The notes under the pieces were generated by a model. It had not been told where the DNA came from. It saw only the letters and a list, made by a program, of their open reading frames with translations, and did not search any database. The translations under genes and the position numbers were made by a program. From Sva-07 sp963774765 (GTDB lineage: Bacteria; Actinomycetota; Acidimicrobiia; Acidimicrobiales; Ilumatobacteraceae): DNA of 64,000 nucleotides. The DNA lies in the NCBI GenBank assembly GCA_963774765.1, contig CAVZGP010000030.1, positions 310,001 to 374,000 of the forward strand, in the 5' to 3' direction. Position 1 is the stretch's first letter. The number at the start of each line of letters is the position of its first letter. Shown here one piece after another: positions 17,399 to 24,987 of the stretch.

Positions 17399-18346
17399 TC
17401 AGCCGCTGAGCGCGTGCGCGGCCGCGAGGCCGGAGTTGTGTGCGGCTTCGACCCGCGGACCGTCGAAGGCATCGCCGGCGAGCACGATCGCACCGCCGCT
17501 CGCGACCCAGCACGGGTCGGGCCACGGCGTACGGGGCGCGGCGAACCGCCACTTCTTCACCTGTGCCTCGTTCACCACTGCGTCGCCGATCCAGGGCCCG
17601 GCCAGTTCGAGCAGCGCGTTGCGGAGCGCGTCGACCTCGTCCTCCCAGTGCGTCTCGCTCCAGGTCGCTGATGCGTGCACCGTGATCGCCGGGGTCGCGC
17701 TGACGCCCTTGGCCACGTTGTCCGCGACGAAACTCAGCTCCGGCGTCGGCGCCTGGACGCCCCCCGGTGCAGTGATCGCCGGGGCCCGGTCGAGTGTGGC
17801 CAACAGCGCGATCGTGCGGTCGTAGTCGGTTCGCATCAACGCCTCGTCGAGGTCGATGCCGGAGTCGGCGAGGAGGGCGAACGCCTGCGGGAGCGGTGTG
17901 GTGACGATCACGGCATCGGTCGTGTGCATGTTGCCGTCGTCGATCGCGACCAGCCAGGGGTCACCCGAGGCGGCGGCCCCTGGTCGGATGCCGAACGCCA
18001 TCGTCGAACAGCGCACGTCGAGGCCCGCGGCCAGATCCTTCGCCAGCGAGTTCATCCCGAACGTTGCCACGTATCGAGGATGTCCATCGTCGGCCGTGAA
18101 CCCGCTCGACCAGATCGAGACGAGTCCGCGTTCGATCCAGTCGTCGACCTGACGCCGGAACGCGGGCGTGCGCACCGTGAAGAACTGGGCGCCGTGGTCG
18201 ATGGTCGCCGTGCCGATGCGCCGTGTGGCCAGACGGCCGCCGGGTGAACGGCCCTTGTCGACCAGCGTCACCTCCGCATCGGTCTCGACGAGTCGTCGTG
18301 CGGCGACGAGTCCGCTGATCCCGGCGCCGACGACGACGACTCGCAT
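17399..18346 (-). CDS. renalase-like FAD-dependent amine-oxidase-family oxidoreductase
   Basis: A 315-residue flavoprotein. The N-terminal dinucleotide motif is VVVVGAGISGLVAARRLVE, followed by the FAD-ribose acidic end (LVDKGRSPGGRLATRR) and the DHGAQFFTVRTPAF block typical of renalase-like NAD(P)/FAD oxidoreductases. The C-terminal FAD block is GAIVLAGDAFDGPRVEAAHNSGLAAA. It probably oxidises a small reduced cofactor or amine in the cytosol, but the substrate cannot be read. ATG 18346 is chosen at the Rossmann start; the open frame extends far upstream as antisense shadow. It is last in a four-gene minus-strand operon. Confidence 0.8.
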   Translation of the reverse strand: MRVVVVGAGISGLVAARRLVETDAEVTLVDKGRSPGGRLATRRIGTATIDHGAQFFTVRTPAFRRQVDDWIERGLVSIWSSGFTADDGHPRYVATFGMNSLAKDLAAGLDVRCSTMAFGIRPGAAASGDPWLVAIDDGNMHTTDAVIVTTPLPQAFALLADSGIDLDEALMRTDYDRTIALLATLDRAPAITAPGGVQAPTPELSFVADNVAKGVSATPAITVHASATWSETHWEDEVDALRNALLELAGPWIGDAVVNEAQVKKWRFAAPRTPWPDPCWVASGGAIVLAGDAFDGPRVEAAHNSGLAAAHALSG

Positions 18347-18363
18347 CCGCAGGTCGTGCGGTC

Positions 18364-19233
18364 TCAGCCGGCGAGCGCGGCGTCGAGCTGTTCCTGCTCG
18401 GCACGACGCTCCTGGTAGGCCCGCTCGGCGCGGCCGAGGAATTCGAGCAGCACCTTGTTGAACGTGGTCGCGTGTTCGACCATGAACCCATGGGCGGCTC
18501 CGCTGATCACGACCAGCTCGGCGGTGGGGATGGTGGCGGCGAGGTCTTCGCTGTCGCCCCTCGGCGTCAAGATGTCCTGGTTGCCGACCATCACGAGTGT
18601 GGGCACGGCGATCGTGGGCAGCAGCTCGATCAGCTCCTGGTGCGAATCGCCGGCGGCGAGGATCGCGTCGCACTGCGCCGCGAATGCGTGCGCCGGACCG
18701 CCGAGCGCGAGCGGGCCGAGCCACCCGATGGCCGGCAGCAGGCGACGGAACGAACGCGGTCCGATCATCCAACGCGCAGCGTCGGAGCCCATCGAGCCGA
18801 TGCCTCGTTCGAGTGCGGCGTCGCGCCAGCTGGCGAGCAGTTCCTCGCGCCACGGATGGTTCCGCCCGGCCGTGCATGCCAACGTGATCGAGCGGGTCCG
18901 TTCGGGGTACTTCACCGCGACGATCTGGGCGATCGCGCCGCCCATCGACGCGCCCACGACGTGGGCTGTTGCCTCGCCGGCATCGTCGAGTACCGCGATC
19001 GCGTCGTCGGCCATCTGCTCGAGCGAGTACTGGCCGTGAGGTTTGTCGCTGCGTCCGGCGCCTCGGTTGTCGAGCGCGATGCCCCGATACCTGGGGGCCG
19101 TGGCGAGACGTTGGAGGCTCCAGCCGTTCTTGTCGGCACCGAGACCTTGGATGAACAGGATCGGAGCGCCGTTCGGGCGACCGGTGATCCGGTAGTGGAT
19201 GCGGGTGCCGTCGGTGCTGCGGACGTACGTCAT
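18364..19233 (-). CDS. alpha/beta-hydrolase
   Basis: A 289-residue alpha/beta-hydrolase. The oxyanion region is ILFIQGLGADKNGW, the nucleophile elbow is VVGASMGGAIAQI (Ser in GASMG), the acid lies in VMVGNQDILTP, and the catalytic His is in ISGAAHGFMVEH. All triad positions are present. The fold is close to haloalkane-dehalogenase/3-oxoadipate-enol-lactonase-like esterases; the substrate is unknown. Its ATG overlaps the stop of the acyltransferase-like gene upstream (ATGA), and the FAD oxidoreductase follows 17 bp after its stop. Confidence 0.82.
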   Translation of the reverse strand: MTYVRSTDGTRIHYRITGRPNGAPILFIQGLGADKNGWSLQRLATAPRYRGIALDNRGAGRSDKPHGQYSLEQMADDAIAVLDDAGEATAHVVGASMGGAIAQIVAVKYPERTRSITLACTAGRNHPWREELLASWRDAALERGIGSMGSDAARWMIGPRSFRRLLPAIGWLGPLALGGPAHAFAAQCDAILAAGDSHQELIELLPTIAVPTLVMVGNQDILTPRGDSEDLAATIPTAELVVISGAAHGFMVEHATTFNKVLLEFLGRAERAYQERRAEQEQLDAALAG

Positions 19234-19955
19234 GAGGCGCCGCCCAGACCGGTGAGCGGGAGCCAGTCGATGGGCGTCCCGGTGCGGATGTCGCCCAACT
19301 GGGACAGCAGCATCTCGATGTCGCGGCCGACCTGATCGGCGAGTTCGAGTTCGCTGAGCGGACCGCGTCGGCGGCGGGGCGAGCGCGACGCGGCACCGAT
19401 CTCGAGGCGTGCGGCACGCCCGATCGGGTTCGACGATGTGGCTGCCGGGAATACCTCGACGCCGGCGGCGAGCGCTCCGCCGACGAGCGCGTGATCGACG
19501 CGGCCGACCTTGCGAAGTCGTTCGTTGTGTGCTGCTCCCATGATCACGAGTTCGCCCGCGGCGAGCGCTCCGGCGACCTCGTCGGGGTGGTCGAGCAGGC
19601 CGCCGATCCGACGCATGAACGCGCCGACCGGCGCGGTGTCGGGCCGGCCGACGAACCGAACCGGACGGTCGAGGACCTCGCTGAGCGCCAACGCGGCGTA
19701 GATCGGCGCGAGCGCGAAGGCACGGGCGTTGACCACGATCAACGCGCCCTTGCGCTTGGGCAGGCGCTGGTCGCCGCCGACGGTGACGTCCCATCGAAGC
19801 CGTGAGGCACCGACGACGGTGCGCACGAGGCCGGGATCGCGGCCCCAGTCGTCGATCGCACCGACATCGGTCGCGGCATGCGAGACGGCTGTTCCGGCCC
19901 GGGTTGCGGTGCCGCGAACCGGGAAGTTGAGGACGCGTCCGAAGGTCGAGGTCAT
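19230..19955 (-). CDS. PlsC-like acyltransferase-fold protein with degenerate active site
   Basis: A 241-residue protein resembling lysophospholipid acyltransferases: a GALIVVNARAFALAPIYAALAL block where the family has NHxSxxD, then RPVRFVGRPDTAPVGAFMRRIGG, and GELVIMGAAH in place of the FPEGTRS region. The catalytic His of the H-x4-D motif is replaced (NARAFA), so ordinary acyl transfer is doubtful. It may be an inactive or altered-specificity member. It overlaps both the epimerase gene upstream and the hydrolase gene downstream by 4 bp, so all are co-translated. Confidence 0.65.
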   Translation of the reverse strand: MTSTFGRVLNFPVRGTATRAGTAVSHAATDVGAIDDWGRDPGLVRTVVGASRLRWDVTVGGDQRLPKRKGALIVVNARAFALAPIYAALALSEVLDRPVRFVGRPDTAPVGAFMRRIGGLLDHPDEVAGALAAGELVIMGAAHNERLRKVGRVDHALVGGALAAGVEVFPAATSSNPIGRAARLEIGAASRSPRRRRGPLSELELADQVGRDIEMLLSQLGDIRTGTPIDWLPLTGLGGAS

Positions 19956-20932
19956 CAGGCCACCTGTACTCGCGCGGGTTGATGGATGACGCTGGGCCAG
20001 TGGTACAGCCGGTCGATCACGTCGACGGTGCCGTGCTCGGGCACCACGCCGAGCAGGTCGCGCATCCGGCCGTTGTCGGCGAGGCGCCCACGATGCAGCA
20101 CCTCGGACACATGATCGGGAATCGGCGCACCGAACAGGAAGCTGAGGGCGCGGGCGACGCGCCAGTCCGGACCCACGAGCGGAATCGGGATCCGACGGCC
20201 TCGGCGGGCGGCCTGCAACACGGTGATCGCTCCGGAGGCCACGACGTTGACGGGCTCGGCGAGCCCGACACGGGCTGCAGCCACGATGGCGCAGGCAGCG
20301 TCGCGGTCTTCGATCACGGCGAACGGTGGATCGGCGAGCACGCTGAACGGCACGCCCGGTTGGCGCAGCAGCCGTCCGAGCGGTGACGGCACGTGTGGGC
20401 CGAGCACGGGGGCGAGACGAACCGCACCGACGGTCACGCCGACGCGCTCGCCGACCTTGGCGGCGGTGTGCTCGATCGCCGCGACGGTGCGTCCCCAGTC
20501 GCTCGTCGGCGCGATCGGAGCCGATTCGCTCGGGCGGGTGAGGGCGCCGCGGCCACGTCCGTAGATCTCGATCCCGCTGCGCACGACCACGTGTTCGAGA
20601 GCCGAGCACTCCGCTGCAGCCCCCAGGATCGAGGTGGCCGCCTGGTCGGTCAGAGTGGCTGCGGCGCTCGGCGCGGCGCGTGCATCGGGTTCCCAGACGC
20701 CGACGTGGACGAGCACGTGTGGGTTGAACCGGGCGACGGTGTCGACGATTCGATCGTGCTCGTCGGGATGAATCCGGTGAAACGCCGTACGATGCAGCCG
20801 GTGCCGAGGCGGATCGGCGTCGATACCCGACAGCTCACCGACCCACGCCTCGTTCTCCAGCAAGCCGGCGATCGTGGTGCCGAGTTCCCCACCCACGCCG
20901 CTCACGAAAACCCGTTTACCTGCCATCACCAT
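19955..20932 (-). CDS. NAD(P)-dependent epimerase/dehydratase (extended SDR)
   Basis: A ~325-residue Rossmann protein beginning KRVFVSGVGGELGTTIAGLL (a variant of GxxGxxG), with VVVRSGIEIYGRG in place of the usual S-x-Y strand and lacking a clear YxxxK catalytic pair, as in the atypical SDRs that often act as NAD-binding regulators or reductases. The start can be ATG 20932 or 20926. It is the first gene of the minus-strand operon with the acyltransferase-like, hydrolase and FAD genes. That set suggests lipid or secondary-metabolite modification, which is inference. Confidence 0.75.
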   Translation of the reverse strand: MVMAGKRVFVSGVGGELGTTIAGLLENEAWVGELSGIDADPPRHRLHRTAFHRIHPDEHDRIVDTVARFNPHVLVHVGVWEPDARAAPSAAATLTDQAATSILGAAAECSALEHVVVRSGIEIYGRGRGALTRPSESAPIAPTSDWGRTVAAIEHTAAKVGERVGVTVGAVRLAPVLGPHVPSPLGRLLRQPGVPFSVLADPPFAVIEDRDAACAIVAAARVGLAEPVNVVASGAITVLQAARRGRRIPIPLVGPDWRVARALSFLFGAPIPDHVSEVLHRGRLADNGRMRDLLGVVPEHGTVDVIDRLYHWPSVIHQPARVQVA

Positions 20933-20991
20933 GAACGCTACTCCCACACGCCCCCACCGGATCAGTCCGCCAACCCCGAGTTCCTGGGGTT

Positions 20992-21088
20992 GCGATGAGC
21001 GAAACCGCCGTATTCGGTCGCTTCGCTCATCGCTGGGTCGGTTCGAGGGGTTGCGATGAGCGAAACCGCCGGTCACTTCGCTCATCGC
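20992..21088 (+). repeat. two tandem GATGAGCGAA palindromes, 61-bp period
   Basis: The first unit (20992-21032) is the long form. The second (21053-21088) is a short form missing the central GTATCC. They again start exactly 61 bp apart, with a 20-bp linker of different sequence from the other loci but also ending in GGGGTT. The pair lies in the divergent gap between the epimerase and M23 peptidase genes. Confidence 0.85.
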
Positions 21089-21163
21089 TGGGCGCGGCGT
21101 GGGCGTGTCGCTGTGGCGGCTGACCGGGTCAAGTCGGTGAGCAACGATGCCGATGAACCCCAC

Positions 21164-21811
21164 ATGGCACGTGTGCGCGGACCTCGTTCGTGGTGTCGCC
21201 ACGTCCTCGGCGCGGCGATCGCCGTGGCGTGTGCGGTGAGCGCGGTGACGATCGGCCGCGTCGACGCGAATGCCGCAGAACCGGTGATGGCGGTCACCGA
21301 GCCAGCGCGGGCGCTCGCCACCGCCGAACGGGGTCAGATGCATCGCGAGGTCATCCCACCCACGCCCGGCAAGTTGCTGTTTCCCCTGGTCCCAGGCGAG
21401 TACTGCTGGCTGTGGAGCGCCAGCTTCGGGCGGGTTCCGTCGAGCAGCCCGACCGGTCGTCATGAGGGCACCGACATCATGAGTCCTGAGGGCCAGCCTG
21501 TCATCGCCGTGGTCGACGGTGTGCTCGCGCGGCGCTACGCCAGCACCAGCGCGATCGGGTCGGGCTATGGGTGGTCACTGTTCGACGAGTCGACCAACAC
21601 GACGTACCGCTACTTTCACATGACACCCGACCCCGCCGGATGGGCTGCGGGCGACCGGGTGAGTATGGGTGACGTGATCGGGTACGTCGGCGACACTGGG
21701 GCACAACCAGCGGGGAACTTCCACCTCCACTTCGAGGTGCGTCCGAACGACGTTCCGGTCGACCCGCTCTCACTCCTCGACATCCCGAAGCCTCCCTGCA
21801 GCGTGGACTGA
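21164..21811 (+). CDS. secreted M23-family metallopeptidase (LytM-like)
   Basis: A 215-residue exported protein. A basic N-terminus and hydrophobic core (VLGAAIAVACAVSAVTIG) form a signal peptide. The M23 domain has the first zinc ligands in GRHEGTDIMSPEGQPVIAV (H and D of HxxxTD) and the HLHFEVRPND motif near the C-terminus. It also has a turn block, VSMGDVIGYVGDTG. The family cuts peptidoglycan cross-links or acts as an amidase activator. The frame is open back to 21056, inside a repeat, but ATG 21164 directly precedes the signal peptide and is preferred. Confidence 0.82.
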   Translation: MARVRGPRSWCRHVLGAAIAVACAVSAVTIGRVDANAAEPVMAVTEPARALATAERGQMHREVIPPTPGKLLFPLVPGEYCWLWSASFGRVPSSSPTGRHEGTDIMSPEGQPVIAVVDGVLARRYASTSAIGSGYGWSLFDESTNTTYRYFHMTPDPAGWAAGDRVSMGDVIGYVGDTGAQPAGNFHLHFEVRPNDVPVDPLSLLDIPKPPCSVD

Positions 21812-21843
21812 GCGGTGTTCGTGGCGCCCCGGAGCGGACGCCT

Positions 21844-22350
21844 TCAGCGCAGCGTGTCGGCGCGCAGGATGATCTCGCGGGCGAACGGATCGAGCTGGCG
21901 ACCTGCGAGGCGTTCGGTGACCTGGATCGCCTTGGTCGGCTCTTCGATCAGTCCCGCCCAGCGGATGTAGCCGCCCATGATCCCGATGATGCGGTCGCCG
22001 ACCTCGTCGCCGTGCACGAGCACTTTGGTGCCGTGCTTGAGGAGTTCACGGATCTCGGTGTAGAGCGCCGTCAGATATTGATCGGTGTGCTCGGCGTTGA
22101 ACGGGCGGTGCCGGTAGGGGAGCTGCAGTTCGTCGTAGTTGTGCAGGTTGTGCGGCGCCACGATGATCGAGATCACGCACCCGAAGCCGTTCTCGCGTAG
22201 CCAGATGATCTCTTCCTGACGGCGGACGCGGCGGTGGCTGTCGCCGACGCCACCCGGGCGTTCACAGACCGCAAGCTTGTCCTTGAGGATCCAGGTGAAG
22301 TTCCGTGGCGTGATTCCGAGTGCCCACTTCCCGCGAAGGCGCGGTGGCAT
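21844..22350 (-). CDS. dual-specificity-phosphatase-fold protein lacking the catalytic Cys (candidate pseudophosphatase)
   Basis: A 168-residue protein. VCERPGGVGDSHRRVRRQEE and LRENGFGCVISIIVAPHNLH resemble the start of tyrosine/dual-specificity phosphatase domains. The P-loop appears as VLVHGDEVGDRIIGIMGGYI (residues 110-129), aligned with H-C-x5-R: H113 and R120 are kept, but the nucleophilic Cys is Gly114. The glycine inside the loop (G118) and the following helix are also kept. This suggests a folded phosphate-binding protein that cannot form the cysteinyl-phosphate. It lies 49 bp downstream of tilS, in the same direction. Partner unknown. Confidence 0.6.
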   Translation of the reverse strand: MPPRLRGKWALGITPRNFTWILKDKLAVCERPGGVGDSHRRVRRQEEIIWLRENGFGCVISIIVAPHNLHNYDELQLPYRHRPFNAEHTDQYLTALYTEIRELLKHGTKVLVHGDEVGDRIIGIMGGYIRWAGLIEEPTKAIQVTERLAGRQLDPFAREIILRADTLR

Positions 22351-22399
22351 CAGTTGGCAACTTCTGGACGGACGCGACTTGACATGACGGCCGCCCAGG

Positions 22400-23278
22400 C
22401 TACCGGTTCACCGGTCGCGTCGTGACAAGGTCGAGGCGGTTGCCGCGCCGTTCGACGCGGCGTCCGCCGGCGAGTTCGCAGGCGCCGCCGGTGCCGTTGG
22501 CGACGGCGAGCACCCGACGCACGGTGTCGGCGTCGGGCGGATAGCCATCACGCTCGAGCCACTGGCGAATGGCCCGCGAACCGAGCACGCCAGGAGCGGC
22601 GACGAGCGCCGCCACGTCGGTCGGGTCGATCCCTGCGGCAAGTTCTTCGAGGAACTGGTCGTCGGCACGCAGCAGGTCGGCGGTGCGGTTGAGCAGCACG
22701 GTCACATCGCGTTCGGCGATGTCGTCGAGCAGGGGAAGGACCTCGTGTCGGATCCGGTTGCGGCGAAACCGCGGGTCGTCGTTGCTGGGGTCCTCGGCGA
22801 CGACGAGGTCGAGCTGATGGCACAGCGATCGGGTCTCGGCGCGCCGCAACGCCAGGATGGGGTGGCGTCGGCCCGGCCCGATCGCGCCGAGGCCGGTCGC
22901 TCCGGCACCGCGCAGGAGCGCCAGGAGTAGGGTCTCGGCCTGGTCGTCGGCGGTGTGGCCGGTCATCGCGTCAGGCCCCAGCGCCGCCCGGCGGGCGTTG
23001 CGCGCCCGTGCCTCGAGGTTCGCACCGTCGTCGAGATCGACGTGGACCACCCGGAAGCCGGCGCCGAGGCGGCCGGCGACGGTCCGGGCGATGTCGGCGT
23101 CGAGGCCGGCGGAAGGGCGAAGACCATGGTGGACGTGAACGGCGGAAACTTCACACCCTGCAGCGATCGCCAGTGCGACCAGCGCGGTGGAATCGGCTCC
23201 TCCGGAGAGACCGCACGTGACCGCGGTGCCCGTTGGGGGAAACGTGCACCTGCCGAGGAGTTCGGCGGTGGCGTTCAC
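22400..23278 (-). CDS. tilS: tRNA(Ile)-lysidine synthase
   Basis: A ~292-residue N-type ATP pyrophosphatase. The PP-loop is CGLSGGADSTALVALA (SGGxDS at about 25-30), followed by VHVHHGLRPSAGLDADI, TGHTADDQAETLLL and RRAETRSLCHQ, in the order seen in TilS. The enzyme changes C34 of the CAU-anticodon tRNA to lysidine so that it reads AUA. The C-terminal domain is short, as in many actinobacteria. GTG 23278 is chosen because the upstream sequence encodes the small membrane protein at 23290-23448. The pseudophosphatase-like gene follows. Confidence 0.87.
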   Translation of the reverse strand: MNATAELLGRCTFPPTGTAVTCGLSGGADSTALVALAIAAGCEVSAVHVHHGLRPSAGLDADIARTVAGRLGAGFRVVHVDLDDGANLEARARNARRAALGPDAMTGHTADDQAETLLLALLRGAGATGLGAIGPGRRHPILALRRAETRSLCHQLDLVVAEDPSNDDPRFRRNRIRHEVLPLLDDIAERDVTVLLNRTADLLRADDQFLEELAAGIDPTDVAALVAAPGVLGSRAIRQWLERDGYPPDADTVRRVLAVANGTGGACELAGGRRVERRGNRLDLVTTRPVNR

Positions 23279-23289
23279 GGCAGTCGCCG

Positions 23290-23448
23290 TCAGAGGTCGG
23301 TGTGGTGATGTGACTGCTGCGCCCTGGTCGGGTAGTTCTTGGCCCGGACGTAGCCCACGTACGAGGCGATGAGCACCACGATCGAGATGACAGCGAGGAG
23401 TACGAGGGCGATACCGATCCACCAGTGCCAGACGTTGGCTGCGAGCAT
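23290..23448 (-). CDS. 52-residue single-pass membrane protein
   Basis: ATG 23448 to TGA 23290 gives a protein with a Trp-rich start (NVWHWWIGIALVLLAVISIV), one transmembrane helix, and a basic/His-rich tail (RAKNYPTRAQQSHHHTDL). It ends 11 bp before the likely start of tilS and follows rsrA in the same direction. The layout N-out helix plus polar C-tail is common in small actinobacterial membrane proteins. Function unknown. It is too short for most gene callers. Confidence 0.6.
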   Translation of the reverse strand: MLAANVWHWWIGIALVLLAVISIVVLIASYVGYVRAKNYPTRAQQSHHHTDL

Positions 23449-23489
23449 GCGGTGAGGCTAACCCGCGGTGTCGGAATCGGGCGAAACCG

Positions 23490-23777
23490 TCAACCGATCT
23501 TGCCGTCGCCGTCGAAATCCGTGCCGAAGCACCGCTCGATCTTGCCGAGCAGGTCGGGGGGCATCTCGTCGTTCTGGCACTTCTGGGCGACGACGATCTT
23601 GAGTTCGGCGTGGAAGTCGAAGGCGCCCAGACAGTCCATGCAGCCTTCGAGATGGTGGCGGATTGCCGCGTGCTGGTGTTCGGAGAGTTCTCCGTCGAGG
23701 AACACGTCGAGTTCCTGCAGCGTCTGCGTGCAGTCGGGAATCGCCGGCTCGTCAGTCGTTCTCGCGTCGTCGCTCAT
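23490..23777 (-). CDS. rsrA: zinc-binding anti-sigma factor, RsrA-like (mycothiol system)
   Basis: A 95-residue ZAS protein. The zinc motif is H42-x3-C46-x2-C49 (HLEGCMDCLGAF), with an upstream C16 as the fourth ligand or redox partner, and further Cys at the C-terminus. RsrA proteins hold SigR until oxidation forms a disulfide and expels zinc, releasing the sigma factor to induce thiol-homeostasis genes. The ATG sits 3 bp after the sigR stop, so the two are coupled as in Streptomyces. The presence of MshA fits a mycothiol-based redox buffer. Confidence 0.87.
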   Translation of the reverse strand: MSDDARTTDEPAIPDCTQTLQELDVFLDGELSEHQHAAIRHHLEGCMDCLGAFDFHAELKIVVAQKCQNDEMPPDLLGKIERCFGTDFDGDGKIG

Positions 23778-23779
23778 CG

Positions 23780-24382
23780 TCAGTTGCCCTGTCCGAAGCT
23801 GCCGTCGGCCGTCGCCGATTGAGCGGCGACGAGCCCCCGTTCGAGGGCAAAACCGTACAACGCCTTCTGCATCGCTTTTCTTCCCCGGTGCAGCCGCGAC
23901 ATCACGGTGCCGATCGGGATGTCGAGCATCTCGGCGATTTCCTTGTACGCGAAACCCTCGACATCGGCGAGGATCACGGGAAGGCGGAAGTTGTCCGGGA
24001 GGTCTTCGAGGGCCTGCTTCACCTCGTCGTCGGGGAGCATCTCCATCAACGACTCCTCGGCGGAGCGTCCGACACTGGCGTCTTGGAGCGCGCCGAGGTT
24101 CTTGTAGAGGTACAGGTCCTCGAACTCGCCGAGTTCGGTCTCGTCGGGCCGACGCTGTTTGGCGCGGTACGAGTTGATGTAGGTGTTGGTCATGATCCGA
24201 AACAGCCACGCCCGCAGGTTCGTGCCTTCGGTGAAGGTGTGGTAGCTCCGGTAGCCCTTGAGGTACGTCTCTTGCACCAGGTCCTCGGCGTCGCTGCGAT
24301 TGCGGGTCATGCGCAACGCGCCCGAATAGAGCTGTGGTGCGTACTGCATCGCCTCGTCGGCGAACGTTGCCTGGTCGGCCAT
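23780..24382 (-). CDS. sigR: ECF sigma factor SigR/SigH-type
   Basis: A 200-residue group 4 sigma factor. Region 2 contains ALRMTRNRSDAEDLVQETYL and the -10 recognition part LRAWLFRIMTNTYINSYRAK. Region 4 is LPVILADVEGFAYKEIAEML followed by PIGTVMSRLHRGRKAMQKAL. The sequence is close to Streptomyces SigR and mycobacterial SigH, which drive thioredoxin and mycothiol genes. It is coupled to rsrA downstream. On the minus strand a TACAGT box (24389-24394) lies 6 nt before the ATG. I did not find the GGAAT/GTT autoregulatory promoter within the short gap to the MarR gene. Confidence 0.9.
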   Translation of the reverse strand: MADQATFADEAMQYAPQLYSGALRMTRNRSDAEDLVQETYLKGYRSYHTFTEGTNLRAWLFRIMTNTYINSYRAKQRRPDETELGEFEDLYLYKNLGALQDASVGRSAEESLMEMLPDDEVKQALEDLPDNFRLPVILADVEGFAYKEIAEMLDIPIGTVMSRLHRGRKAMQKALYGFALERGLVAAQSATADGSFGQGN

Positions 24383-24388
24383 GCGGCG

Positions 24389-24394
24389 ACTGTA
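24389..24394 (-). promoter_or_regulatory. putative leaderless -10 (TACAGT) of sigR
   Basis: On the minus strand TACAGT is 6 nt before the sigR ATG, in the 54-bp gap after the MarR gene. It would give constitutive leaderless transcription independent of a SigR-type promoter. Confidence 0.35.
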
Positions 24395-24436
24395 CCCGTC
24401 GGGTCCTCGGACGACCCGGCGCCCGGTCGGCGGTTG

Positions 24437-24970
24437 TCAGACCGTTTCGGAGTCGGATGTCTCGTCGAGACGATCGACGACCTCGTCGATCGAGGCGATC
24501 AACCGATCCATCAGGTCCGCGAGCTGCGCGCGCTCGTCCCGATCGAACTCGCTGAGGATGTGCATCATCGCGATCGACCGGCGATCGGCAACCGTGTCGT
24601 GGCGGCGGCGGCCCTCCTCGGTGATGCGCACCAGCACGACGCGACCATCCTCCGGCGACGCGAACCGTTCGACGAGCCCGTCGTTCTCGAGGCGTTGCAC
24701 CGCTCGTGTCGCGGTGGACGGTTCGACCCGAAGGCGCGCAGCGAGTTCCTTCATCGGGCGCTCGTCTCTGCGGGTCAGCAGATCCAGTGTGTCCATCTGT
24801 CCCTGCTCGAGCTCCTTGTCGGTGCCGAACAGGTACGAACGAAGCGCGGATGCCGCCGCACCCCGACGGAGTTCGATCCACGCCCGGCCGATGCGGCGCG
24901 CGTGCTCGCGGTCGGTTCGGTTGCCGAAGTCGACGGTGCTGGTTCCGGTGGCTGACCTGGGCATGTGCAT
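24437..24970 (-). CDS. MarR-family transcriptional regulator
   Basis: A ~177-residue winged-helix protein. The core is QGQMDTLDLLTRRDERPMKE, then LAARLRVEPSTATRAVQRLE for the recognition helix and DGLVERFASPEDGRVVLVRI for the wing, flanked by helices that form the dimer. ATG 24970 or 24964 could be the start. It is divergent from the hydrolase at 24988 with only 17 bp between starts, so it most likely controls that promoter and its own. The effector is unknown. Confidence 0.85.
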   Translation of the reverse strand: MHMPRSATGTSTVDFGNRTDREHARRIGRAWIELRRGAAASALRSYLFGTDKELEQGQMDTLDLLTRRDERPMKELAARLRVEPSTATRAVQRLENDGLVERFASPEDGRVVLVRITEEGRRRHDTVADRRSIAMMHILSEFDRDERAQLADLMDRLIASIDEVVDRLDETSDSETV

Positions 24971-24973
24971 TTG

Positions 24974-24980
24974 TACGCTA
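24974..24980. promoter_or_regulatory. overlapping divergent -10 boxes (TACGCT / TAGCGT)
   Basis: TACGCT on the plus strand (24974-24979) is 8 nt before the hydrolase ATG. Its complement region reads TAGCGT on the minus strand (24975-24980), 4-10 nt before the possible MarR starts. The two promoters would share the same base pairs and exclude one another. Confidence 0.35.
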
Positions 24981-24987
24981 CCCAGCC

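Noticed and set aside
19230..20609. Fusion of the acyltransferase-like protein with a 218-residue upstream extension
   Set aside because: The extension is antisense-type Arg/Pro-rich sequence overlapping the epimerase gene; ATG 19955 gives the normal protein and a 4-bp overlap.
21056..21163. Upstream start of the M23 peptidase inside the repeat
   Set aside because: The 36 extra residues are repeat-encoded and precede a proper signal peptide starting at ATG 21164.
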